Program-made: the position numbers and the translations under genes
Assembly (NCBI GenBank): GCA_964437945.1
Contig: CAYTJF010000002.1
Location: 10,052 to 74,051 of the forward strand
Direction of reading: 5' to 3'
From: Granulosicoccus sp964437945
GTDB lineage: Bacteria > Pseudomonadota > Gammaproteobacteria > Granulosicoccales > Granulosicoccaceae
DNA: 64,000 bases
Part shown: piece by piece, positions 53,177 to 62,291 of the stretch
Position numbering within the stretch: position 1 is the stretch's first letter
Layout of the letters: every line of letters starts with the position of its first letter
Notes under the pieces: model-generated
Told to the model about the DNA's origin: nothing
Databases searched by the model: none
Seen by the model: only the letters and a program-made list of their open reading frames with translations

Positions 53177-53551
53177 CTAGTCTTCCATCGCGCCACCAGC
53201 GTCTTTCCAATCACCTATGCCACCGATATTACTAACCGACGTATAACCCATATCTTGCAAGGTCTTGCCAGCCAGCGCGGCCTGACCACCGGCTGCACAA
53301 ACCAGTAAAATATCGGCATCTTTTTTCATGGCCGCATTGTGAAACGGGGTTGTGCTATCTGCTGCAAATTCAATAAACCCTCTTGGTATGCGCAACGCAC
53401 CGGCAATGGTACCGCTCTCAGTTATTGCCGCTGAATCTCGAACATCCACAACAGTCGAATTGCCAGATTTCACACGTTCAATCGCCTCTTCAGCGGAAAG
53501 TCGGGGCACGCTTTCATTCGCGCTATCAAGATAGTCTTTTGCGGATTTCAT
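53177..53551 (-). CDS. Rhodanese-like domain protein
   Basis: 124 residues from ATG 53551, which has AAGGA seven bases upstream (the frame reaches 53608). A single rhodanese domain: S-A-E-E-A-I, V-V-D-V-R-D-S, I-A-G-A-L-R-I-P-R-G, and the active-site loop V-C-A-A-G-G-Q-A-A with Cys85. The six-residue loop fits a sulfurtransferase rather than a phosphatase. It moves sulfur from a donor such as thiosulfate; the true substrate is unknown. Converges with chpA. Confidence 0.88.
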   Translation of the reverse strand: MKSAKDYLDSANESVPRLSAEEAIERVKSGNSTVVDVRDSAAITESGTIAGALRIPRGFIEFAADSTTPFHNAAMKKDADILLVCAAGGQAALAGKTLQDMGYTSVSNIGGIGDWKDAGGAMED

Positions 53552-53703
53552 ATTGATGTCCTTGGTTTTGTTTGGTTGTAGGGGAACGGATGTGATAGTA
53601 GCAAGCAATTGGAAAAATGGGTGTAATGTTAGTAAGTATCAGATTTTATTAATCATTTTTAATAAAAGATAAAATTTATGTCTTGTCGTTATTAAACCTG
53701 CGC

Positions 53704-53748
53704 TTGCATTATGCCGTTAGTATCGTATAATTGGGATAAATGTCCCAA
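53704..53748 (+). promoter_or_regulatory. Promoter with palindromic operator upstream of the beta-propeller gene
   Basis: TTGCAT (53704-53709), 16 bp, TATAAT (53726-53731), overlapping an inverted repeat TTGGGA (53731-53736) TAAATG TCCCAA (53743-53748) at the expected transcription start. The layout suggests repression by a dimeric regulator. Confidence 0.6.
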
Positions 53749-53797
53749 ATATGTAATTCACGTTTTCGGCTAATTGGCCATGCGAAGGAGCGAATTT

Positions 53798-56320
53798 ATG
53801 ATTCAGAAAACCCTGATTGCCAGTGCCATTGCGCTGGTCGTGCTCTCGGGATGTAGTGATGACAGCAAACCTAATAATGGCTCGGATACCATCGATGTTC
53901 CAGCTGATACTGCTGGAGGTGGCAGTGATATTAGCGGTCCCGATAATGGAAATCTCGGTAACAGTGATTCGAGCAATGGTAACAGCAGCGGCGACCCTGT
54001 GATAGATCCCCAGTTGGTTGAACGAAGTCTGCAGCAGCTCGAAAACAGCGATGCATTTTTTACTGCGTTGCGCGAAGGCTTAAGCCGCGAAAACCCGGCA
54101 ATGAATGGTGTCGGCAATGAAGAGTTTGAAGTCAACGTAACGCTAAACGTGGACGACGGCGCTGCAGATGTGGGTGCAACAGATGCTGGTGCATCAGACG
54201 GGGCGGGCGACGTTGCCAGTCCTGCCGTTGCTGAAAATATTGCTGGATCCGATTCTGCAGCTGATCAGGCGACAAGCTCTGTGGATTCTGCTGATGTAAC
54301 CGGTACCAATGTGCAGGAAGTCGGTGTGGACGAACAAGATCGTATGAAGTCCGACGGCGAATTTCTTTACATTATCGACAATCAATTCTCAGATTTTATC
54401 CCCATTGCGGAGCCTACTCCCGATGTAGTAAATGTCGACATTACAACACCAAACCCTGATACACCGGATGCAGTCTCAGACGGTGATGTAACCTCTGACG
54501 AAGATGATGTTGATTTCGCGATAGAGTTGTTACCGGTCACACCTGTTGTTGATATTGGTACGGTGGAGCCTGGTGCGACGACTGTGCCATGGCCCGGACC
54601 CCAAAACACCACAACGATTCGAATTCTAGCTTTAAAAAATGATATACCCGATGCGGAGCCTGTGATCGATCTGCAACTTGATCTTGGCGGTGGCAGTGCG
54701 GATGGAATGTATCTGTTTAAAGATAACGGTCAGCGAAATTTAATTGTGACCAGCACCAGCTTTAATGACTATTTGTATAACTGGGATTATCCATACGCGT
54801 TTAATAACGCCCGTAGCCTTATCTCCAACTTGGATGTTACTACTCCAGCCCAGGCAAACGTAGCGCAATCTGTGCAGATTGACGGACAAATCATCTCAAG
54901 CCGCCGTATCGACGATAAGTTGTTTGTTGCGAGCCGATACTACCCGGCACTACCTGATATCGACCCTTATTCTTTGTCGCCTGAAGAGTATCAGGATGCA
55001 ATAGAAACAGTTGATCTGACGCAGGTACTACCAAAAATAACGAACAGCAATGGCACCACCACTGATCTTATAAATCCGGGTGAATGTTTCGTTGCTGCCG
55101 GAGGACAAAGTAGTAACTACTACTATTCCCCCGATATAGTCTCGTTGGCAGTATTCGATTTGAACACGTTACAGCTACAAGACAGTGAGTGTTTTCTTGG
55201 TTCCTCAGAAGCGTTGTATGCCACACCAAACTCAGTGTATCTGGCAACCTCTCGCTGGGAAGAATTCGATTTTGTAGCGGTAGCAGATGAACCAATCGGT
55301 GTTGATCCGGAAAGTGGTGCAACAATCGACTTTTCTGACCCTCGCGTCGACACCGATATTCATCAATTCGCCATCAACGGTGCCGAACTGACCTACAGTG
55401 GTTCAGGTGTAGTTTCAGGTCATCTGGGATGGAACCCCTTGCGTATGCCTTTTCGGATGAGTGAAAAAGATGATTATCTGCGAGTGGCCACGTTTTCGGC
55501 CTCACAAAATGCATCGGTAAGTCCGATCTTGCTCAGTGTATTAAATGTCTCAGGCGATGGAGAACTGGTCAAGGTTTCCGAGCTGCCAAATGCAAATAAT
55601 CCCGAACATATAGGCAAGCCAGGAGAACAACTGTATGCATCTCGCTTTATCGGTGATCGTGCTTATCTGGTTACGTTTCGGCAAACAGACCCACTTTACG
55701 TTGTCGATATTTCAAACCCGGCAGATCCCAAACTGGCTGGTGAACTCGAAATCGATGGTTACAGCGATTACCTGCAACCGATTGGTGAGAATCACTTGCT
55801 TGGTATTGGTCGTGATGCAGTGCCCGGTCCGGTTGATTTCGGTGAAGGCGCGCTCATTCAGGGCGTTAAGCTATCTCTGTTCGACATCGCTGATGCCAAC
55901 AATCCAACAGAAGTGCAATCCATTGTAGTTGGCGAACGTGGAACCGAAGCGGCAGCTTTGTTTAATCATCGTGCAATAACAGTACAAGCCGCGACAGATT
56001 CACATCCGGCGCGTGTAGCATTTGGCATAGATGTGCATGGTTTGGCTAATCCTAGGCCAACGACCGACGATCCACTCATATGGTACCCATGGAATTTTTC
56101 AGGGCTGCATGGATTTGATATCAATGTTGGATCTGGTGCTGGAATTGAGCCACGTGGGGCAATGGTGGTGAATTCTGCCTCGAACCCTCGGCCCTCAACT
56201 TCCTTCTACGGTGGAGAGGATCGCTCAGTGATTGCTGGAGATGCGGTTTACTACATACGTTCGTCGGAAGTGTTTGCAGCTACGTGGTCCGATCTTGGGA
56301 ATTTCGTCGGGCCTCGATAA
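53798..56320 (+). CDS. Secreted lipoprotein with C-terminal beta-propeller domain (PF09826 type)
   Basis: 840 residues from ATG 53798 (AAGGAG seven bases upstream; the frame runs back to 53774). Lipoprotein signal with lipobox L-S-G-C at about residue 19, then an Asp/Ser/Asn-rich low-complexity linker, and the family signature T-N-V-Q-E-V-G-V-D-E-Q-D-R-M-K-S-D-G-E-F-L-Y-I-I at about 175-198, where the propeller begins; W-R-F/A-T-F blocks repeat through to the C-terminus. Family members are envelope proteins of unknown role, distantly like WD40. Its own promoter carries an operator-like repeat. Confidence 0.88.
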   Translation: MIQKTLIASAIALVVLSGCSDDSKPNNGSDTIDVPADTAGGGSDISGPDNGNLGNSDSSNGNSSGDPVIDPQLVERSLQQLENSDAFFTALREGLSRENPAMNGVGNEEFEVNVTLNVDDGAADVGATDAGASDGAGDVASPAVAENIAGSDSAADQATSSVDSADVTGTNVQEVGVDEQDRMKSDGEFLYIIDNQFSDFIPIAEPTPDVVNVDITTPNPDTPDAVSDGDVTSDEDDVDFAIELLPVTPVVDIGTVEPGATTVPWPGPQNTTTIRILALKNDIPDAEPVIDLQLDLGGGSADGMYLFKDNGQRNLIVTSTSFNDYLYNWDYPYAFNNARSLISNLDVTTPAQANVAQSVQIDGQIISSRRIDDKLFVASRYYPALPDIDPYSLSPEEYQDAIETVDLTQVLPKITNSNGTTTDLINPGECFVAAGGQSSNYYYSPDIVSLAVFDLNTLQLQDSECFLGSSEALYATPNSVYLATSRWEEFDFVAVADEPIGVDPESGATIDFSDPRVDTDIHQFAINGAELTYSGSGVVSGHLGWNPLRMPFRMSEKDDYLRVATFSASQNASVSPILLSVLNVSGDGELVKVSELPNANNPEHIGKPGEQLYASRFIGDRAYLVTFRQTDPLYVVDISNPADPKLAGELEIDGYSDYLQPIGENHLLGIGRDAVPGPVDFGEGALIQGVKLSLFDIADANNPTEVQSIVVGERGTEAAALFNHRAITVQAATDSHPARVAFGIDVHGLANPRPTTDDPLIWYPWNFSGLHGFDINVGSGAGIEPRGAMVVNSASNPRPSTSFYGGEDRSVIAGDAVYYIRSSEVFAATWSDLGNFVGPR

Positions 56321-56334
56321 CGTTGAGTTAATCG

Positions 56335-56370
56335 CAGTTGCATTCTCAGCTGCATTCTCAGTTGAGCGTG
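56335..56370. repeat. 12-bp tandem repeat after the beta-propeller gene
   Basis: CAGTTGCATTCT (56335-56346), CAGCTGCATTCT (56347-56358) and the partial CAGTTGAGCGTG (56359-56370), starting 14 bp after the stop codon. Confidence 0.8.
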
Positions 56371-56494
56371 ACTGATTGCAGAGCAGGAGCAGTAATGCAC
56401 GCAAGGATGCGTGCACTTTCGTGTATATTTACAGCATATGCCCGAAGTTAATCCTTTCAACCGTTCATAACATCCTGCGTTCGTAAAGTCCTAT

Positions 56495-57760
56495 ATGAGC
56501 AATCACTACGATGCCATTATTATCGGTGGTGGCGCTGCCGGTCTGATGTGTGCCTGGCAAGCTGGCTTACGAGGAAAGCGGGTAGCGGTTCTAGAGCGTA
56601 GCAAGAAGCTTGGCCGTAAAATTCTAATGTCTGGCGGTGGACGGTGCAATTTCACCAACCTGTATGTCGAACCGGACAATTTTATTTGTGCAAATCCGCA
56701 TTTTGTAAAATCTGCCCTGAGTCAGTACACAGCTCAGGATTTTATTGACAGTGTCATAAACCACAGCATTGCCTATCATGAGCGCGATCATGGGCAGCTA
56801 TTCTGTGATGGCAAAGCCAGTGAAATTGTCGACATGCTAGTGCGAGAGTGTGAGCTGGTGTCGGTTGATATTGTAATGCGCTGCGAAATAAGTAGCGTCA
56901 CCAGCGTTAGTGAAGCAGCCGAGGCAGGTAAAACAGCTAATGCAACTTGTATTACCGGTGAAACAGACTTATCAGGTGATCACACAACCCGTTTTACATT
57001 AACGTCGAACCAAGGCACGTTCACTTGCGCATCAGTTGTGGTAGCAACTGGTGGGTTATCCATTCCACCCATGCAGCCAACGCCTTTCGGTTATGAGCTT
57101 GCTCGACAATTTAGTTTGGCGGTATTGCCTATTCGTGCAAGTCTGGTGCCTTACACATTTACTGGTGCTTTGAAGGATATGTTCGCGCGTTTATCGGGTA
57201 ACGCTATTCCAGCGCTTGTCCGATCGGGAACTCAGAGCTTTCGTGAAGCTTTGTTATTTACGCACCGAGGGCTCAGTGGACCAGTTGTTCTGCAGGTATC
57301 GAACTACTGGCAACCCAGCGACCCAATAAGTGTGGATCTTGTACCCGACCAGTCAGTGTCGGCTGTGCTAATGGATGCAAAGCATTCCCGCCCGAAGAGT
57401 CTGGTGAGAACTGTGATGGCAAAATCGCTGCCAAAAAATCTGGTACTTGAATTTGAACAATTGTGGTGGCCTGAGCTAAAAGATCGAGGAATCGGCGACT
57501 GGCCAAACGCGAAAATAGAAGCCGTGGCGCAGTTGTTTAATCATTGGCAGATCACACCTTCCGGAACGGAAGGGTATCGCACTGCAGAAGTCACGTTAGG
57601 TGGGGTTGATACGAATGGCCTTTCATCCAAAACCATGCAAGCGAAAGGGCAACCGGGTTTGTATTTTATTGGAGAAGTGGTTGATGTAACGGGGCAGCTT
57701 GGCGGGTTCAATTTTCAATGGGCCTGGTCGTCGGCCTATGCCTGTGCGCAATCGCTTTAG
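56495..57760 (+). CDS. HI0933/YhiN-family flavoprotein
   Basis: 421 residues. FAD-binding Rossmann start Y-D-A-I-I-I-G-G-G-A-A-G-L-M-C-A, then V-L-E-R-S-K-K-L-G-R-K-I-L-M-S-G-G-G-R-C-N-F-T-N, the hallmark of this family, and the C-terminal G-L-Y-F-I-G-E-V-V-D-V-T-G-Q-L-G-G-F-N-F-Q-W-A-W-S-S-G/A region binding FAD. Related proteins include BaiN; the substrate in most bacteria is unknown. Monocistronic. Confidence 0.92.
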   Translation: MSNHYDAIIIGGGAAGLMCAWQAGLRGKRVAVLERSKKLGRKILMSGGGRCNFTNLYVEPDNFICANPHFVKSALSQYTAQDFIDSVINHSIAYHERDHGQLFCDGKASEIVDMLVRECELVSVDIVMRCEISSVTSVSEAAEAGKTANATCITGETDLSGDHTTRFTLTSNQGTFTCASVVVATGGLSIPPMQPTPFGYELARQFSLAVLPIRASLVPYTFTGALKDMFARLSGNAIPALVRSGTQSFREALLFTHRGLSGPVVLQVSNYWQPSDPISVDLVPDQSVSAVLMDAKHSRPKSLVRTVMAKSLPKNLVLEFEQLWWPELKDRGIGDWPNAKIEAVAQLFNHWQITPSGTEGYRTAEVTLGGVDTNGLSSKTMQAKGQPGLYFIGEVVDVTGQLGGFNFQWAWSSAYACAQSL

Positions 57761-57883
57761 TCTTTTCTATTTGGACAAACTGTGTTGCCAAATATTATCG
57801 GTGTAATTCAGCAGGCGATGTACAATCTTGGTAAGGCACCACACTACCGAACTCAAGTCCGTCGTTAAGCACAGGTTAAAATC

Positions 57884-58912
57884 ATGACTAACATTGGCAT
57901 TATTGGTGGGTCAGGTTACACAGGAGTCGAGTTGTTGCGGCTGCTATTGCCTCGCAGTGATTTACATGTCAGTTTCATTAGTTCACGTGCGAATGCCGGC
58001 ACCCGTGTCGATGGCTTGTTTTCAAGTTTGCGTGGTTTCACCGAATTAACGTTTTCCGACCCGGACGATATTGTCGCCAGTGATTGCGATCTGGTCTTTT
58101 TCGCCACGCCCAATGGTACAGCCATGTCGCAAGCTCCGGTCTTAATCGAAAAGGGGGTAAAAGTGGTGGACTTGTCGGCCGACTACCGCATCAAGGATAT
58201 TGCAACCTGGGAAAAATGGTATGGCATGACGCATACCAGTCCCGAGTGCGTGGCAAGGGCCGTCTATGGTTTGCCTGAAATAAATCGCGCGCACATTGCT
58301 GATGCGATGCTGGTAGCTAATCCCGGCTGTTACCCGACCACAGTGCAACTTGGGTTTATGCCGCTGTTGGAAAATGATCTGATTGAAACCGATTCACTAA
58401 TAGCTGACGCCAAATCAGGTGTGACTGGCGCTGGTCGTGGTGCTAACGTTGGCACGTTGTTAGCAGAAGCTGGAGACAATTTTAAAGCCTATGGCGTGGC
58501 TGGCCACAGACACCTGCCAGAAATAGAGCAGGGTTTAAATGCTATGACTAACAGCCCAGTGAGTTTAACTTTCACACCACATTTGTTGCCATTGATTCGT
58601 GGTATTCATTCCACCTTATATGCTCGACTAAAAAAACCGGCTGATTTACAAACGCTTTTCGAACAACGTTATAAAGATGAGTTTTTCGTTGACGTACTAC
58701 CGTCAGGTATTTTTCCGGAGACCCGATCTGTACGTGGGACTAACCTGTGTCGCCTCGCTGTGTGTCAACCGCAGGGGCGCGATACTGTCGTGATTATGTC
58801 AGTTGAAGACAATCTTGTTAAAGGTGCAGCTGGACAGGCAGTCCAGAACATGAACCTGATGTTGGGTTTTGATGAGACTACCGGTCTTGCCTTGCCCGCC
58901 ATGCTGCCCTGA
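57884..58912 (+). CDS. argC: N-acetyl-gamma-glutamyl-phosphate reductase
   Basis: 342 residues. NADP-binding I-I-G-G-S-G-Y-T-G-V-E-L-L-R-L-L, catalytic Cys in V-A-N-P-G-C-Y-P-T-T-V-Q-L, and catalytic-site His in G-H-R-H-L-P-E-I-E. It reduces N-acetylglutamyl phosphate in arginine synthesis. It stands apart from other arg genes, as in Pseudomonas, next to the DUF6776 gene and erpA. 14 bp to the next gene. Confidence 0.96.
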   Translation: MTNIGIIGGSGYTGVELLRLLLPRSDLHVSFISSRANAGTRVDGLFSSLRGFTELTFSDPDDIVASDCDLVFFATPNGTAMSQAPVLIEKGVKVVDLSADYRIKDIATWEKWYGMTHTSPECVARAVYGLPEINRAHIADAMLVANPGCYPTTVQLGFMPLLENDLIETDSLIADAKSGVTGAGRGANVGTLLAEAGDNFKAYGVAGHRHLPEIEQGLNAMTNSPVSLTFTPHLLPLIRGIHSTLYARLKKPADLQTLFEQRYKDEFFVDVLPSGIFPETRSVRGTNLCRLAVCQPQGRDTVVIMSVEDNLVKGAAGQAVQNMNLMLGFDETTGLALPAMLP

Positions 58913-58926
58913 CTGCGCAATCCACG

Positions 58927-59595
58927 ATGAAAAGTCTGTTACCTTCCATGCATTCCATGCGTTGGGCATTAGCGCTCGTTGCTGTTGTGGTGTCGGGTCT
59001 GCTTGGACATCATCTCGGTGCAAAGAGTGAACGCGAAATCATTGCCATCGAGCTCCAGGAGCAGCACGCGAAACTGGCAGCTGTTGAACAGCAAAATCAG
59101 GCTCAGTTGGCGCAATTACGAACGCAGCGTGACATAGCCGACGCTAGCAACCTCAGTTTGCAAAAATCGTTAAAGCAATTGCAGACAAAGTCGCTTGAAC
59201 AAGAATCCAGGCAGCGCTTGTACGAGAATATTGAAGGCAATGATCGTAATTCCGGGTTGGATGTGGATACGATTACTCGGGTTAATGACGAAAATGGTGA
59301 ACCGCAGGAATTACACATCACTGTAGTTCAGGCACGTGGCCGCAACAGAGTGAAAGGTCAGATCGGCGTTGCACTGGTTGGGGAGAAGTCTGGCGAGCCA
59401 TGGCGAGAGGTGATTGTGGATGCGGCTGATGATTCAGCTTTGCAGTTCGATATGCGTTTTTATCAAACGCTGATTGTGCCGTTAATACAACAAGAAAACC
59501 ATATAGATATTGTGGAAATAAATATCGAACCCCTAGGCGAGCGGCATAAGTCGGTACATTATGTAACTCAATGGTCTGGCATTTTGGAAGATTGA
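58927..59595 (+). CDS. DUF6776-like membrane-anchored protein with coiled coil
   Basis: 222 residues. One N-terminal membrane helix (about 12-32), a coiled coil (about 38-95) rich in Gln, Leu and Lys, and a C-terminal beta-rich domain with R-V-K-G-Q-I-G-V-A-L-V-G and F-D-M-R-F-Y-Q-T-L. It resembles the uncharacterised protein between argC and erpA in pseudomonads. It is likely periplasmic and coupled to argC transcription; function unknown. Confidence 0.75.
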   Translation: MKSLLPSMHSMRWALALVAVVVSGLLGHHLGAKSEREIIAIELQEQHAKLAAVEQQNQAQLAQLRTQRDIADASNLSLQKSLKQLQTKSLEQESRQRLYENIEGNDRNSGLDVDTITRVNDENGEPQELHITVVQARGRNRVKGQIGVALVGEKSGEPWREVIVDAADDSALQFDMRFYQTLIVPLIQQENHIDIVEINIEPLGERHKSVHYVTQWSGILED

Positions 59596-59600
59596 ACCCA

Positions 59601-59632
59601 ATACTTGACTAAATTACTTGGTAAAGTAAACT
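59601..59632 (+). promoter_or_regulatory. erpA promoter with IscR type 1-like site
   Basis: TTGACT (59605-59610), 16 bp, TAAACT (59627-59632), about 30 bp before the erpA ATG. The sequence from 59601, ATACTTGACTAAATTACTTG followed by GTAAAG, closely follows the IscR type 1 pattern (ATA-x-x-TGACTAATTTACTCGG). That arrangement places the [2Fe-2S]-IscR site over the -35 element, as in the E. coli isc promoter. Confidence 0.7.
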
Positions 59633-59661
59633 GTCAAAATGCGAATGAGAGGAATTCCTGA

Positions 59662-60039
59662 ATGAGCGCTGAAATCGAGGTCAATGTCAATATGGACGAT
59701 TTCCAGATGCCAGATCCTTTGGTGTTTACCGAGGCTGCGGCATTAAAAGTCAAAGAGCTGATCGAAGAGGAAGGTAACCAGGACCTGATGCTGCGTGTGT
59801 TCGTATCCGGTGGTGGCTGCTCAGGATTCCAATACGGCTTTACCTTCGATGAGGTGGTAAATGATGGTGATACCGAAGTCCAAAAAGAAGGTGTGAAGTT
59901 GTTAATCGATCCAATGAGTTTCCAGTATCTTACTGGCGCAGAGATCGACTACACAGAAGGCCTTGAAGGTTCGCAATTCGTTATACGTAATCCGAATGCC
60001 ACTACGACTTGTGGTTGCGGTTCTTCATTTAGTGTTTAA
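59662..60039 (+). CDS. erpA: Iron-sulfur cluster insertion protein ErpA
   Basis: 125 residues. A-type carrier signature: Cys53 in S-G-G-G-C-S-G-F-Q-Y and Cys117/Cys119 in T-T-C-G-C-G-S-S-F. The N-terminal F-T-E-A-A-A-L-K-V-K-E-L is typical of ErpA. It carries iron-sulfur clusters to target proteins such as those of isoprenoid synthesis and respiration. An IscR-like site precedes it, matching its control in E. coli. Converges with the M23 peptidase gene. Confidence 0.97.
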   Translation: MSAEIEVNVNMDDFQMPDPLVFTEAAALKVKELIEEEGNQDLMLRVFVSGGGCSGFQYGFTFDEVVNDGDTEVQKEGVKLLIDPMSFQYLTGAEIDYTEGLEGSQFVIRNPNATTTCGCGSSFSV

Positions 60040-60141
60040 TCCCATTCTTCTACTGCCACCAAAAGCTGAGGCCCGCGAAAGTCGGAGGCACCGTAAATAG
60101 TTGTACGGTCCTGGAAAACTGTGTGGTGTAAAATTTGCGCG

Positions 60142-62001
60142 CTACTTCGCAGCCGTTGTAACCACCGGTGAGCTTGTATCAGGTACTACGCTTCGCATTT
60201 GTGCAAGCAAGTCATCTGACAAATCACGAAGTTCATCTCGCAACTCAGCTTTCAGCGGTTGTGCTGCCGGCAATTCGACTTTTAACGGGTCGACATGGTT
60301 TCCGTTTTTCTGGAACTCATAGTGTAGATGGGCGCCTGTAACGCGACCGGTAGCACCTACATAACCAATCACATCGCCCTGTTTGACTCTTTTGCCATTC
60401 CCGACTTTATCTGAGATTCTGGACATATGAGCATATAAGGTTCTGATATCAGTACCATGACTGAGTATGACCGTTTTACCGTAGGCAGACTTGCTGCCGG
60501 CGAATCGTACAATGCCATCGGCTGTTGCCCTGATTGGCGTACCAGTGGGAGAGCCATAGTCGACCCCTTTGTGAGCCTGTATCTTGTGCAGCACTGGATG
60601 GACACGCTTTGGATCGAATCTGGATGTGATACGCACAACGTCTACTGGATGGCGTAAGAAGGTGCGTCGTTTTGAGCGGCCATCGGGCGAGTAGTAGCCC
60701 GTGTTGCCGTCTGAATCGGTATAGCGAATTGCCTCGTATTTTTTGCCACCACGAACAAATTGAGCAGCAAGGATATCGCCATCTCCTATGTACTTGCCTT
60801 CACGATACAAACGATCGTAAATCAGACTGAACTGGTCACCCTTGCGAATATCGCGAGCAAAGTCGAGCTCCCATTGGAATATGTCGGAAAGCTCCATAAT
60901 GGTGGATTGTTTCAGATTGGCCTGGTCGGCAGCGACATACAGTGACTGCTCGATCGTTCCTGAGGTAACGACGCGTTCTTTTTCCAGTGGCAGGTCAATA
61001 GAGGCTGTAGCGAAACCGTTGTCAGAGCGTCGAATGGAAACTTGATGATCGTCTCCGACTTTGGCGGATAAGCTATGAAATTCACCGTTCGCCAGTCGAA
61101 CAACCTGAAACGTTTGGCCTATGTCCAGGTTGGACAGATGCTGCTTGACTACATCATCTGTAAGCAATCGTGGCATTTGATCCATTTTTACGCCGCGATC
61201 GTTCAGGAGCTTTGACAAGGTATCGCCAGCGGCCACAGTTACCGATTCGGTGGTTGCACCTTCGGGGAATGCGGTTTTTTGGCGAATTTTCTCGATTGAA
61301 GGATGGTTAAAAATGGTGGTGGTTTTTGGTGTTGTGTCCGTATTGACGAATCCTTTGTCCACATTCGCATCGGGCTGGCCAGCCTGAATATCTTGCGGTT
61401 GTTCACGGTAGTTAGGCTGCAGTTCCGCTGCACTTGAATCGGTTGGCACATGCATGGCCAAAAGTGCTTTGGATGTCACAGCGCGTTTGATCAAAGTTGC
61501 CCCATTTAATGATTCGTTCACCTCTTCAGCAATGGGTTCATAGGGTTTATCTTGAAAAACTGAATCGAGCACGGTTCCTGGTGCGATCGGTTTGTAGGCA
61601 ACCTCCTGCACTGTTGCTTCGGGCGATGCTGTTTTAGCCGTTGACTCTGAAGCTGATGGTGAAGCTGATTGTGAAGCCGTCTGTTGCACTGTTCCGTCTG
61701 AGAAATCAATGGGAGCTGAGCGCACTATTTCTTGTGGAGCCGGTTGCTGGTCGTCTAGTGCGTTGTCGCTATCATCGAAGGAAAAGGTGGGTTGCGGCTG
61801 CGACAGTGATGAGTCCTGGAGAGTCGTTAAGGTGGATTTGCCGGCGTCAGATGTGCCATTGCTCTGCGCACTCAGCAGAAAACCACCGGCAACTGCAAAC
61901 AAGCCCAAAAACAGTTTCTTAACGTGTCTTATGCGCTTGGGTTTGTGACGCGCCGTCAATCTGACGGCCCCCCTGGAAGAAGGTGATTTACGAGAAGACA
62001 T
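60142..62001 (-). CDS. M23-family peptidoglycan endopeptidase (MepM-like)
   Basis: 619 residues from ATG 62001, which has AAGGG seven bases upstream (the frame runs to TTG 62115). One membrane helix near the N-terminus, a long low-complexity Ser/Pro/Gln linker, an OapA/LysM-like domain (V-A-A-G-D-T-L-S-K-L-L-N-D-R-G), then the M23 domain with metal-binding H-K-G-V-D-Y and G-A-H-L-H-Y-E-F. MepM-type enzymes cut peptide cross-links to allow cell wall growth. It lies between erpA and the rRNA operon, as in pseudomonads, without anmK or tyrS here. Confidence 0.92.
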   Translation of the reverse strand: MSSRKSPSSRGAVRLTARHKPKRIRHVKKLFLGLFAVAGGFLLSAQSNGTSDAGKSTLTTLQDSSLSQPQPTFSFDDSDNALDDQQPAPQEIVRSAPIDFSDGTVQQTASQSASPSASESTAKTASPEATVQEVAYKPIAPGTVLDSVFQDKPYEPIAEEVNESLNGATLIKRAVTSKALLAMHVPTDSSAAELQPNYREQPQDIQAGQPDANVDKGFVNTDTTPKTTTIFNHPSIEKIRQKTAFPEGATTESVTVAAGDTLSKLLNDRGVKMDQMPRLLTDDVVKQHLSNLDIGQTFQVVRLANGEFHSLSAKVGDDHQVSIRRSDNGFATASIDLPLEKERVVTSGTIEQSLYVAADQANLKQSTIMELSDIFQWELDFARDIRKGDQFSLIYDRLYREGKYIGDGDILAAQFVRGGKKYEAIRYTDSDGNTGYYSPDGRSKRRTFLRHPVDVVRITSRFDPKRVHPVLHKIQAHKGVDYGSPTGTPIRATADGIVRFAGSKSAYGKTVILSHGTDIRTLYAHMSRISDKVGNGKRVKQGDVIGYVGATGRVTGAHLHYEFQKNGNHVDPLKVELPAAQPLKAELRDELRDLSDDLLAQMRSVVPDTSSPVVTTAAK

Positions 62002-62159
62002 ACTAATACCCTTGACAGCTCCTGATCGACCCGCCGTCTGGCTTGTCTTTCCGTGAAAATCGGTATTTTTGTAGTCTACCCATAGCGAACGATCAGCGGT
62101 GTAATTTATGGTCAACGCAAGAGCCTGAGCAGTGAATTAAGTCTTTGTAAATACGCACA

Positions 62160-62206
62160 TTAATGGCTTCAGAGCCGGTTCTGAAGTTGCCGTTACGGCG
62201 CCGTAA
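62160..62206. other. Two hairpins downstream of the FrnE-like gene
   Basis: CTTCAGA (62167-62173), 6-base loop, TCTGAAG (62180-62186), and a 14-bp palindrome TTACGGCGCCGTAA (62193-62206). They lie in the gap between the FrnE-like stop and the M23 start on the minus strand; a terminator role is possible but no T-run follows. Confidence 0.4.
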
Positions 62207-62291
62207 TAAAAGTGTAGAACACTGGCTCAAAATTTTTCGCTCAAAAAACCGATTTTTTTAGTAACCGCAACATAGTACAACATTGGGGCGT

